This document shows, one piece after another, positions 1 through 6,426 of a stretch of DNA of 6,545 nt; the first letter of the stretch is position 1; each line of letters opens with the position of its first letter. Below the pieces are notes generated by a model. The model was not told the DNA's origin and ran no database searches. It saw only the letters and a program-made list of their open reading frames with translations. The stretch covers positions 13,310-19,854 of the forward strand of contig NVVO01000006.1 in the NCBI GenBank assembly GCA_002733385.1. The letters run 5' to 3'. This stretch comes from Robiginitomaculum sp. Lineage in GTDB: Bacteria; Pseudomonadota; Alphaproteobacteria; Caulobacterales; Maricaulaceae. Made by a program: the position numbers and the translations under genes.

Positions 1-1
1 A

Positions 2-808
2 GTGCATGTTTGGTTTATGCCAAAGCAAAGTGACATAGATAAGCGCTTACAATTGGCCTGCCGGGTAGCTGACCAGGTGCGTGCCAAAACACTGAAGGCC
101 TTTCATCTCAAAATGGCGGTCGACAATAAAAATACCGAGGGTGTTTTTGATCCGGTCACCGAAGCTGATAAGGGTGCAGAGCGTTTGCTGCGAAAACTGA
201 TCGCAACCGCCTTTCCCGGGGACAGTGTTGTCGGGGAGGAATACCCGGATAAAATCGGGGATAATGACTGGAGTTGGTGTCTTGATCCCATTGACGGCAC
301 GCGGGCCTTTGTTGCCGGGGTGCCGGTCTGGAGTACGTTGATTGCCATTAGTTTTAGAAATGACCCGATCATTGGCATTATTGATCATCCGGCTCTAAAT
401 GAGCGCTATATTGGCGCGCCCGGTAAAGCCTGGCGCGAAACGGTAAATGGTAATTCGGTATTAAAAACCAAATCTTGCGCAAAGTTGGAGGACGCGATTT
501 TGTCCTGCACCGAGCCTATGGCCATGCTGTCGCCTAGCCAGCTTGCCGCTTACGAACTGATCCGCCGTAAGGTGCGGTTTACCCGTCTGGGGCTGGATGC
601 CTATGCCTATGCCTTGACGGCGGCGGGGCGTATGGATTTGGTCATAGAGGCTGGTCTGGCTCCTTATGATATTCGCTCCCATATTCCCATCATCAAGGGC
701 GCTGGCGGCGTTATTACCACATGGGCCGGCGGTAATGCCAAGGACGGAGGCGCTATAATTTGTGTGGGCGATGAGCGTTTGCTGGGCCAAGTTTATTCCT
801 ATTTGTAA
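2..808 (+). CDS. hisN: Histidinol-phosphatase, inositol monophosphatase family (HisN type); start uncertain
   Basis: This is a Mg-dependent sugar-phosphatase-fold enzyme, most likely dephosphorylating histidinol phosphate to histidinol, the penultimate stage of histidine synthesis, in the cytosol. Numbering is from GTG at 2. The metal-site motifs are all present: DPVTEAD at 50-56, GEE at 78-80 (E79 ligand), LDPIDGT at 94-100 (D95 and D98 ligands), and the late aspartate D223 in PYDI. GAGGVITTW follows at 233-241. The stretch RAFVAGVPVW right after the DGT motif resembles HisN more than general inositol phosphatases or CysQ. At about 263-268 residues the length is normal for the family. The window begins one base before the GTG, so a ribosome site cannot be judged. 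ATG at 17 is an equally good start, and the reading frame could extend beyond the window. The neighbour is not a histidine gene. A related sugar or inositol phosphatase remains possible. Confidence 0.8.
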   Translation: MHVWFMPKQSDIDKRLQLACRVADQVRAKTLKAFHLKMAVDNKNTEGVFDPVTEADKGAERLLRKLIATAFPGDSVVGEEYPDKIGDNDWSWCLDPIDGTRAFVAGVPVWSTLIAISFRNDPIIGIIDHPALNERYIGAPGKAWRETVNGNSVLKTKSCAKLEDAILSCTEPMAMLSPSQLAAYELIRRKVRFTRLGLDAYAYALTAAGRMDLVIEAGLAPYDIRSHIPIIKGAGGVITTWAGGNAKDGGAIICVGDERLLGQVYSYL

Positions 809-929
809 CGGGCTATAGCTTGAAACTGCCAAGGTGACGAGGAATTAATCTTAATTATGCGCAATATAAGCAATAAAACACCATATAGTTTAAAATAAAT
901 AGAATAAATAGCTAAAAATATGCTTATGT

Positions 930-981
930 AGGGTTAGTGGGATTATTTCCCAGATTAGAGCTTGCTAAATTAGAAAACCCT
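930..981. repeat. Nested inverted repeats upstream of the peroxidase gene
   Basis: AGGGTT at 930-935 is matched by AACCCT at 976-981. Inside it lies a perfect 5-bp stem, TGGGA at 938-942 with TCCCA at 948-952, around the loop TTATT. The structure sits 42 bases before the ATG at 1023 and overlaps the candidate -35 region. It could be an operator or the remains of a terminator for the upstream gene, but no T-run follows the inner stem. A separate A+T palindrome, AATTAA-TC-TTAATT, lies at 843-856. The repeats are seen directly; any function is inferred. Confidence 0.4.
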
Positions 982-989
982 TATATATG
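962..989 (+). promoter_or_regulatory. Possible sigma-70-type promoter of the peroxidase gene
   Basis: TTGCTA at 962-967 and TATATG at 984-989 are separated by 16 bases, each matching 4 of 6 consensus positions. They would place the transcript start near 996, giving a leader of about 27 bases. The whole region is A+T-rich, so chance matches are likely. Confidence 0.3.
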
Positions 990-1010
990 TAGATTAACAA
1001 TCAACAATAT

Positions 1011-1016
1011 GAGGGG
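1011..1016 (+). promoter_or_regulatory. Ribosome binding site of the peroxidase lipoprotein gene
   Basis: GAGGGG lies 6 bases before the ATG at 1023. It fixes that ATG as the start, which also gives a well-formed lipoprotein signal peptide. Confidence 0.75.
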
Positions 1017-1022
1017 AATATT

Positions 1023-2501
1023 ATGTACCGATTTTATGCAGTTTTGCTGTTGGCTCTATCTTTAGCGGCTTGCGGTGGTGGAGGTACCACGACTGGCGGC
1101 ACGGGCGGCGGCGGAACTGGTGTGACCAATATTGCTCCCGTAGTGGCAAACCCCAATACTGATCAGGCTGGTCAGGTTGGGTTTGCTTTCAATTATGATG
1201 CCAGTCAGGCCGGAACGGTTTGCACGGATGCGGACGGTGATGCTATCACATATACCGTAAGCTATAACCCTGGTGCAGCGGGCTTGGTGGATAATGCAGG
1301 CGTTATCAGCGGCACACCCAATGCAAAATCAGAGATCACTGCGGCTATTACCTGTAATGATGGTAAGGGCGGGAGCGCCTCAGATATTTTTATTATCTCT
1401 GTGACAATTGATCAAACCGCTGTGCAAACCGTATTTAATGGCAAGATTGATTTGGAAAACCTGGACGGCTTTTCGGGCCAGGCCGTGCCTACCTATATTA
1501 CCAAATTAAATGAAGGTGGTAATCCGATCACCAATGCCGGTGCTACCTTGGGGCGAGTGTTATTTTATGATACGGCGCTGTCTATCACCAATACTTTTTC
1601 TTGCGCGTCTTGCCATGAGCAATCACTTGGGTTTAGCGATCCGGGCGTACTTAGCGACGGGGTAGACGGCGGAGTTACCGGGCGTCATTCCATGCGCCTC
1701 GTCAATACACAATTCGCTGATGAAGGTAAATTTTTCTGGGACGAGCGAGCTGCAACACATGAAATTCAGGAAACCCAGCCGATTAAAGATGATAACGAAC
1801 TTGGCTATAGCGGGAACGGTGGTCGTCCAACATTCGCGGATCTTGTGGTTAAGTTAGAAGCACTGGAATATTACGAAGAATTGTTCCGCTTTGCATTTTT
1901 AGACCCTGAAATTACCGAAGAAAAAATTCAACTGGCCTTGGCGCAATTTACCAAAAGTATTCATTCATTCGATTCGCGTTATGATACTGGCCGCGCTCAG
2001 GTGAATTCTGACCGGGATAATTTCCCCAATTATACGGCTCAGGAAAATGCGGGCAAAGCCCTGTTCATGAACCCTCCGCCCCAAGGCGGGGTCCGGTGTT
2101 TTATCTGCCACAGGCCGCCTGAGTTTGATATTACTCCCAATTCAGGCACCAACGGTGTTGTTCGCGTTGCCAATTCAGCCGAATTTGATTTCACCAATAC
2201 CCGTTCGCCAAGCTTGCGCGATGTGGTGGATCCGAACGGCGTATCAAATGGGCCGTTCATGCATGATGGTTCACTTCCGACGCTTTTGGATGTGGTCAAT
2301 CATTATAACAACATTCAGGATCCAACAGGTGGCAACCCGCAATTCATGAGTACACTTGATATGCGTCTGCGGCCTATGGGCAATATCCTGCAGCTTAATC
2401 TAAGCCAAGCCGAGAAAGATCAATTGGTGGCATTTATGGAGACTTTGACGGGGCAAAATTTATATGTAGACCCGAAATGGTCAGATCCGTTCTCCCCTTA
2501 G
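1023..2501 (+). CDS. Lipoprotein with Ig-like domain and di-heme cytochrome c peroxidase (MauG/CCP) domain
   Basis: This is an envelope-anchored c-type di-heme protein, probably reducing hydrogen peroxide with electrons from small cytochromes or, as in MauG, oxidising another substrate. Residues 1-17 form a lipoprotein signal ending in the lipobox LAAC (C17). Gly at +2 favours outer-membrane sorting. A Gly/Thr-rich linker follows (18-34). Residues about 37-130 resemble a putative Ig domain, with TDADGD and GVISGTP, and contain two cysteines (C67, C111) that could pair. The peroxidase part (about 150-487) has two heme sites, CASCH at 194-198 and CFICH at 359-363. It also has FFWDERA at 237-243, the typical ALAQFTKSIHSFDSRYD stretch before the second heme, FMHDGS at 412-417 and a Met-containing segment MRLRPMG at 447-453 that may supply an axial ligand. 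At 492 residues it is about 150 longer than plain bacterial peroxidases because of the N-terminal extension. It is preceded by its own ribosome site and stands alone. Peroxidase versus MauG-like activity cannot be settled from the sequence. Confidence 0.9.
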   Translation: MYRFYAVLLLALSLAACGGGGTTTGGTGGGGTGVTNIAPVVANPNTDQAGQVGFAFNYDASQAGTVCTDADGDAITYTVSYNPGAAGLVDNAGVISGTPNAKSEITAAITCNDGKGGSASDIFIISVTIDQTAVQTVFNGKIDLENLDGFSGQAVPTYITKLNEGGNPITNAGATLGRVLFYDTALSITNTFSCASCHEQSLGFSDPGVLSDGVDGGVTGRHSMRLVNTQFADEGKFFWDERAATHEIQETQPIKDDNELGYSGNGGRPTFADLVVKLEALEYYEELFRFAFLDPEITEEKIQLALAQFTKSIHSFDSRYDTGRAQVNSDRDNFPNYTAQENAGKALFMNPPPQGGVRCFICHRPPEFDITPNSGTNGVVRVANSAEFDFTNTRSPSLRDVVDPNGVSNGPFMHDGSLPTLLDVVNHYNNIQDPTGGNPQFMSTLDMRLRPMGNILQLNLSQAEKDQLVAFMETLTGQNLYVDPKWSDPFSP

Positions 2502-2520
2502 GGCCATCTAGCCCCTTATT
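2500..2520 (+). terminator. Weak possible terminator between convergent genes
   Basis: GGGC at 2501-2504 pairs with GCCC at 2511-2514 around a 6-base loop. The stem extends by an A-T pair (2500, 2516) if C2515 is bulged. The T-rich stretch CTTATTATCTT follows on the plus strand. It lies directly on the stop codon of the peroxidase gene. The stem is short, so this is a weak call. Confidence 0.3.
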
Positions 2521-2533
2521 ATCTTAGGCCTTG

Positions 2534-2932
2534 CTACCAAAGGCGGCGAGGGATGTTTACGGTTAGGTCCGACAATGATGCAAAGCGTTGCACATTGTCG
2601 GACATTCTAGATTCTAGCGGTAGCCCGTTGACTTCATTGACAAAATGTACGCAATTATGAGCGATGACGTCATAACCCATCTCGCCTATCCTGGCTTCGG
2701 CCCGCCGAACAGTTTCCTCAGGGCTCAACACCCCGATATAGCCATGATTATCCCGGAGTTTACCGTTTGAAAACACGGACGGCGGCAGGCTAGTTACGCC
2801 CGCGTAACGGCGTGAGCGCGAAATGATATAGCCGTCCGCCCCGACAATGCCCTCGTGGCGACCAGCGGGGAATAATTGGATGGAAACCGTATCGCCGGGC
2901 TGGGTCGTCGCCAAATTCGTAATAAATGTCAT
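2534..2932 (-). CDS. Small LRAT-like (NlpC/P60 superfamily) putative cysteine hydrolase or acyltransferase
   Basis: The 132-residue protein has the hallmarks of the LRAT group, the circularly permuted branch of the NlpC/P60 papain-like superfamily. It starts with a PGDTVSI strand at 12-18, followed by RHEGIVG at 25-31, whose H26 fits the catalytic histidine. SPEETVRRAEARIGEMGYDV at 70-89 leads into HNCVHFVNEVNG at 92-103, with C94 as the likely nucleophile. The family usually has NCEHF; here Glu is replaced by Val. C94 is the only cysteine. There is no signal peptide or membrane segment, so it should be cytosolic. Family members act as thiol acyltransferases, phospholipases or amidases, and bacterial ones are mostly uncharacterised; the substrate here is unknown. 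The start is supported by AGGAGAG 8 bases upstream. It lies 85 bases downstream of paralog A on the same strand and is convergent with the peroxidase gene. Confidence 0.72.
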   Translation of the reverse strand: MTFITNLATTQPGDTVSIQLFPAGRHEGIVGADGYIISRSRRYAGVTSLPPSVFSNGKLRDNHGYIGVLSPEETVRRAEARIGEMGYDVIAHNCVHFVNEVNGLPLESRMSDNVQRFASLSDLTVNIPRRLW

Positions 2933-2940
2933 AAATATGT

Positions 2941-2947
2941 CTCTCCT
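2941..2947 (-). promoter_or_regulatory. Ribosome binding site of the LRAT-like gene
   Basis: On the minus strand AGGAGAG lies 8 bases before the ATG at 2932. It is a strong match to the anti-Shine-Dalgarno sequence and decides the start. Confidence 0.75.
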
Positions 2948-2967
2948 GTGAAAGACATAAACTAATT

Positions 2968-2997
2968 ATTATCGATAATCAATAATAAACAGCGCAA
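2968..2997 (-). promoter_or_regulatory. Possible promoter of the LRAT-like gene with overlapping palindrome
   Basis: On the minus strand TTGCGC (2992-2997) and GATAAT (2968-2973, 5 of 6 matches to the -10 consensus) are 18 bases apart. The -10 box forms half of the perfect 12-bp palindrome ATTATCGATAAT at 2968-2979, a position where a repressor would block transcription. This suggests the gene can be transcribed separately from paralog A. The A+T-rich context lowers confidence. Confidence 0.35.
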
Positions 2998-3017
2998 TTA
3001 TGTGTTGGCAGACAGAT

Positions 3018-4613
3018 TTAGTCCGTCCGTATAGACAGTCCCAATGCTTCTACATCAAACTGTCCGCTCATGCCGCCCATAACGATTTCCCCAATATTGA
3101 CCGGGCTTCCCGGGTTCATATCAATGGTCAAAGTCCCGCCATTATCAATCAAAGTGGTCAAGGCGGCGACCATTTCCGTAGCCAATTTTTGCTGGGCTTC
3201 GTCTTGGGCGGCCATGGTGGCAAATCCTAACATGGCTTTTGCTTGGCTTTTCAGCGCATCTGCTGTGCCGCCTTGCTGTGCAGCCGCAAATTTGAAACCA
3301 CGATCTACAATAGAATCGTCGCGCAAGGAAATGCTAAACTTGTTAATTTGCAAATCGTTCATCATGGCCATTGCTGCCATAGGATCAGCCGCATCGCCTT
3401 GCGCAGACATAGCGGTCATTTTTTCCATGAATGCTTTATAGCCTGACATATCGTAATCATAGGACAAGCGGAACCCGTCTTTCATTTCGATATAGGTGTC
3501 ATAACCTATCATGGTGTCGTCTTTCTCGTCCATGACAGTTGTGCCGGCCATAGTAAATTCAAGGCTTTCATACCCCAATGCAGCCAGAGTTTCTGTCATT
3601 TGTTGTAAATCCGCATTCTTGTTGTCTTTGGGCGGGTTGATCACAAGGGGCGACATTTCCGAAGCTATTGTGGTCTTACCGCCTTTTTTATCGGCGCTGG
3701 CCGTTAGGGATTTCATGGTGACGAGTAAGCCGCCCACATTCATATCGAAATCCTGGATGCTGGCGGTTTTAAAATCCGGGTCATAAATATTCATGGTTTT
3801 CATCATATCAGCCATGGCTGCTTCATTCAAATTACCATTCTCGTCGCTGTTGCTGATGGCCTTGATCAGGCCTTTGTATTTTTCCAAATTGGCACCGGTC
3901 ACGTCAATGGAGCCAAGGGACATTTTGATATTTTTACCGCCGTCACCTTTACCGTCCAATGTCAAACCGCTGAGGCTAAACACACCGGTTTTGTCCTTGG
4001 CTTCGCCCATGGACATGGATTTAATGGACATATTTACATCATCGTCAGTCAGGTTAAAACCTGTGAATGAAATAGCTTGAAAGCCGATATCTCCATCCAT
4101 ATTTTCAAAGGCATCTTCATCGCCGCCAAAAGACTTTGCCAGTCCGACAGCCAGTGCCGGGGACGGTTTTACCAATGCAATACTTGCGATTTTCATCGTG
4201 GTGTCATCGCCATCATCTGAAATAAACGCCATATCGCGAAACTCTATTTTATCAAAATTGGCTTGCTCGTCCGCCATATGGGCGCCCCAAATTTCGACTT
4301 GGCCGATTGTAGAGGTTTCCTTTTCGTTATTTATTTTCACATCCGTGAATGTATAATTGCCGCCACTGCCATCGCGCTTGTCCCATTGCAGTTTGCCGGA
4401 GCCGGATGTATCCAGTGAAAACGCGGCCAAAGCTTGCATGGCTTCCGCGTCGCTGACTTTGCGGGCTTCGACCTTTTCAATATTAGCGGCAGATTTTGGC
4501 TTGTCCTTTTTACCGCATGCCCCCAAAGCAAGCGTGCCAGAAATGGCAATCGCCAATGCTAGAGTTGAAACTTTGGGTAATTTAAATTTGTTCGTAGTCA
4601 TGTTTATAGTCAT
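3018..4613 (-). CDS. Paralog A: methionine-rich lipoprotein of unrecognised family
   Basis: I do not recognise this family. The 531-residue protein starts with a basic N-terminus and hydrophobic core ending in the lipobox LGAC (C33). Gly34 at +2 suggests outer-membrane sorting, and KKDKPK forms a charged tether after it. C33 is the only cysteine. The rest is acidic, with about 37 methionines, many clustered in the two Met-rich stretches before and after the signature block. It looks mostly beta-stranded, with repeating short hydrophobic/polar strands ending in aspartates, for example SLGSIDVTGANL and SIQDFDMNVGG. The block YIEMKDGFRLSYDYD (374-388) is the most conserved part shared with paralog B. 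Similarity to B runs end to end, indicating duplication. The start at 4613 is preceded by GGGAC at 7 bases; ATG at 4601 is an alternative with no ribosome site. An AsmA- or DUF945-like fold is possible but untested. It lies 148 bases downstream of B. Confidence 0.85.
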   Translation of the reverse strand: MTINMTTNKFKLPKVSTLALAIAISGTLALGACGKKDKPKSAANIEKVEARKVSDAEAMQALAAFSLDTSGSGKLQWDKRDGSGGNYTFTDVKINNEKETSTIGQVEIWGAHMADEQANFDKIEFRDMAFISDDGDDTTMKIASIALVKPSPALAVGLAKSFGGDEDAFENMDGDIGFQAISFTGFNLTDDDVNMSIKSMSMGEAKDKTGVFSLSGLTLDGKGDGGKNIKMSLGSIDVTGANLEKYKGLIKAISNSDENGNLNEAAMADMMKTMNIYDPDFKTASIQDFDMNVGGLLVTMKSLTASADKKGGKTTIASEMSPLVINPPKDNKNADLQQMTETLAALGYESLEFTMAGTTVMDEKDDTMIGYDTYIEMKDGFRLSYDYDMSGYKAFMEKMTAMSAQGDAADPMAAMAMMNDLQINKFSISLRDDSIVDRGFKFAAAQQGGTADALKSQAKAMLGFATMAAQDEAQQKLATEMVAALTTLIDNGGTLTIDMNPGSPVNIGEIVMGGMSGQFDVEALGLSIRTD

Positions 4614-4620
4614 GGCGAAT

Positions 4621-4625
4621 GTCCC
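4621..4625 (-). promoter_or_regulatory. Ribosome binding site of paralog A
   Basis: On the minus strand GGGAC lies 7 bases upstream of the ATG at 4613. No comparable site precedes the second ATG at 4601, which favours the upstream start. Confidence 0.5.
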
Positions 4626-4630
4626 GTTTG

Positions 4631-4667
4631 GTTAAATTTAGTGTAACAAACAGGAAAACGCCGACAA
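4631..4667 (-). promoter_or_regulatory. Candidate promoter region of paralog A containing the shared 16-base element
   Basis: On the minus strand the element CGTTTTCCTGTTTGTT (4660 to 4645) recurs with two changes upstream of paralog B. It is followed 7 bases later by ATTTAA, as it is 8 bases later in B. TTTTCC with TTTAAC at 16 bases would be one promoter reading, giving a very short leader. TTGTCG (4662-4667) with TACACT (4640-4645) at 16 bases is the other and leaves more leader. The two readings cannot both be core promoters. The repeated element is seen directly; its role is inferred. Confidence 0.4.
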
Positions 4668-4670
4668 ATT

Positions 4671-4720
4671 CAAGAGACAATAGCCGTAAAACAATAATAA
4701 TTGTCGTTGGCGATCTCTTG
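4671..4720. repeat. Multi-part imperfect inverted repeat between paralogs B and A
   Basis: Three nested matched arms surround a 4-base AATA loop. They are CAAGAGA at 4671-4677 with TCTCTTG at 4714-4720, GCC at 4683-4685 with GGC at 4709-4711, and ACAAT at 4691-4695 with ATTGT at 4700-4704. AA at 4689-4690 can also pair with TT at 4707-4708. The structure ends four bases before the candidate -35 region of paralog A. No T-run follows it on the minus strand, so a standard terminator is unlikely. An operator or a processed mRNA hairpin is possible. Confidence 0.5.
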
Positions 4721-4726
4721 CACCCT

Positions 4727-4761
4727 CCATATGAAAACACGTATGGGCATTGTTCTATGCC
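4727..4761 (-). terminator. Possible terminator just after paralog B
   Basis: Immediately after the TAA of B on the minus strand, GGCAT and ATGCC (4757-4761 and 4746-4750) form a 5-bp stem with a 6-base loop. Seven bases further lies TTTT. A second stem, CCATA with TATGG (4742-4746 and 4727-4731), overlaps it and would be an alternative fold. Stems are short and the T-run is displaced, so the call is weak. Confidence 0.3.
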
Positions 4762-6426
4762 TTATTTGGCGACATGAACAACCGATAAACCAAAAAACTC
4801 TATGGCTGCTTCATCGTCCTTTAACAGCTTTTTTGTCTCATTCTCGCTTAGGGGCAGATCCCAATCCGTTGCAATGACCAGCTTTCCGCCGCTTTCAATC
4901 AAGTTCTGCACGGCGGCACTAAATTCAGTCACGATTGGCCGAAATTCTTTTTGTTTTACAAACACCGGCAGCAAAGTCATGAGGGCGGAAGCTTGCTTTT
5001 TTAATTCTGCTTTATCTTTGTTTGGTGATTGCGCCGCTAGAGCGAAGCCAAGATCAAGGATTGAACGGTCTTCGAACATAATCTGGCTTTTAAATTTACC
5101 TAAACTGGCAATTATTGCCAGAATTTGCTTGTCGCTCAGTTCTTGATCGCTCACATTGGCCATCACGGCCCCCTCCATAAGACCCATAAGCCCTATTCCG
5201 TCAAAATTATAGGATAATTTGAAACCGTCTTTCATTTCAATATAGCTGTTTTTGATATGGATTTTATCCAAGGCAGGATCCATAACCGCCTCATGACCCA
5301 GTGATAATTCTATTCTGTCAAACCCCAGTTCTTGCAGGTTATTGCTGTCGCCTCTCGCTTCCGGCGTAACCATGATCGTTAAGGGCGAGGTTTCCATATT
5401 TGAATATATTTTGCCGTCTTGTTGTTTGATGACCGCGTCAATACGGGAAAGAAACATTTGAAAACCGTCGCCTTGCATTTTAAGATTACGAAGGCTGGCA
5501 TGGGAGTAATTTGGTATATAGGGGTTCATGAAAGCCAAAACCGCCCGGCCTTGCGCTTCGGTAAGGTCGTCGTTTTTCTTGTTATTAGCTTTGCGTTTTT
5601 TCTTTCCATTGGCTTGTTTTTGTTCCTGCCTGACGTCTTCTGCAATCACAGTAAAAATTGGTTTGAGTTTTTTCAAATTGACGCCTCTGATATCAATACT
5701 CGCAAGGCTGAAAGATGTATTGCTGTCAAAACCGCCGTAGGACTGTATGCCCGCCAGGCTCAATACCCCTTCGCCGCTTATGCCTTTACCGAGAATCCAG
5801 TGGTTGATTTTGATGGCGCTGGTATTTTTGCTGGACGAAATTTTAATATCATAAGCGGCCTGATGGCCATATTCTGGTATAATCACCATCTCATCATAGG
5901 TTTCCATATCTCCGGAAAATGCCGCAAAAATACCATTGGCAAAATTCGCGGAGGGGTAAGTCAAGACCATTTTACGTGCCTGGATACGGCCCCCGTCCCA
6001 GTCGAGCCCGCTTTTTTCACCCTCTTTCTTCTGCTTGGATTTTTGGCTTGGTACAATGCCTTGCATATCCAGATCATAGATGACCGCTTTGTCAAAATTG
6101 GCACTACCTGCGTCCATACGCACACCGGATAACACTAATTTCCCGATGGAAAAATCACCGCCGTCTTTTGTTGTCATATGTAATTTCGTAAATATATAAT
6201 TGCCGGCTTGCCCCGTTCGCTCACCCCAAGTCCAACCATTTTTGCGCGGCCGTAACAAACCCCATTGCTCCAAAGTCTGCTCGGCCTTTACCGTATCGAT
6301 GCTGCGTGGGGTAATTTCGGCAAATTCATATGGCGCAATTGCTATATTTGTAACATCAACAACATCTGCCCCCTTGCTTTCCTCAGCGCCAGCCGCCAAG
6401 TTTAAACCTATAATCATAATCGCCAC
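4762..6426 (-). CDS. Paralog B: exported protein of the same unrecognised family, with frameshifted start
   Basis: I do not recognise this family. The 554-residue frame matches paralog A along its length. Shared blocks include GNYIFT near the N-terminus, ANFDK, SLASIDIRGVNLKKLK, METSPLTI, YIEMKDGFKLSYNFD (395-409), LGFALAAQ, LIESGGKLVI and FFGLSV at the end. It lacks cysteine and, unlike A, has two lysine-rich inserts, at about 127-140 and 271-286. The only possible start in frame is GTG at 6426, with no ribosome site. It would give a signal sequence without basic residues, ending AAGA before EESKG. Upstream, a well-placed ATG at 6463 is one base out of frame. Removing one base would give 566 residues with a normal 26-residue signal peptide. 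The mature protein would then be a soluble or weakly membrane-bound periplasmic protein, while A is lipidated. The body of the gene is intact, which argues against a decayed pseudogene. Confidence 0.8.
   Translation of the reverse strand: MAIMIIGLNLAAGAEESKGADVVDVTNIAIAPYEFAEITPRSIDTVKAEQTLEQWGLLRPRKNGWTWGERTGQAGNYIFTKLHMTTKDGGDFSIGKLVLSGVRMDAGSANFDKAVIYDLDMQGIVPSQKSKQKKEGEKSGLDWDGGRIQARKMVLTYPSANFANGIFAAFSGDMETYDEMVIIPEYGHQAAYDIKISSSKNTSAIKINHWILGKGISGEGVLSLAGIQSYGGFDSNTSFSLASIDIRGVNLKKLKPIFTVIAEDVRQEQKQANGKKKRKANNKKNDDLTEAQGRAVLAFMNPYIPNYSHASLRNLKMQGDGFQMFLSRIDAVIKQQDGKIYSNMETSPLTIMVTPEARGDSNNLQELGFDRIELSLGHEAVMDPALDKIHIKNSYIEMKDGFKLSYNFDGIGLMGLMEGAVMANVSDQELSDKQILAIIASLGKFKSQIMFEDRSILDLGFALAAQSPNKDKAELKKQASALMTLLPVFVKQKEFRPIVTEFSAAVQNLIESGGKLVIATDWDLPLSENETKKLLKDDEAAIEFFGLSVVHVAK

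Noticed and set aside
47..388. Minus-strand open frames opposite the phosphatase gene
   Set aside because: The plus-strand frame carries all metal-binding motifs of the family; the antisense frames lack start signals and domain features.
2039..2349. Overlapping open frames on both strands inside the peroxidase gene
   Set aside because: They overlap the second heme site of an intact peroxidase frame and have no start signals or recognisable products.
2528..2544. GCCTT/AAGGC hairpin at the end of the LRAT-like gene as a terminator
   Set aside because: The stem spans the stop codon, has only 5 bp and is followed by no T-run on either strand.
5419..6132. A 237-codon open frame on the plus strand inside paralog B
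   Set aside because: It lies opposite a gene whose protein matches paralog A in order. It has no ribosome site and its translation shows no recognisable domain, so it is an antisense shadow.
4762..6426. Paralog B as a pseudogene
   Set aside because: Only the start is disturbed. The remaining 554 codons are uninterrupted and keep all blocks shared with paralog A, so a sequence error or switchable frame is more likely than decay.
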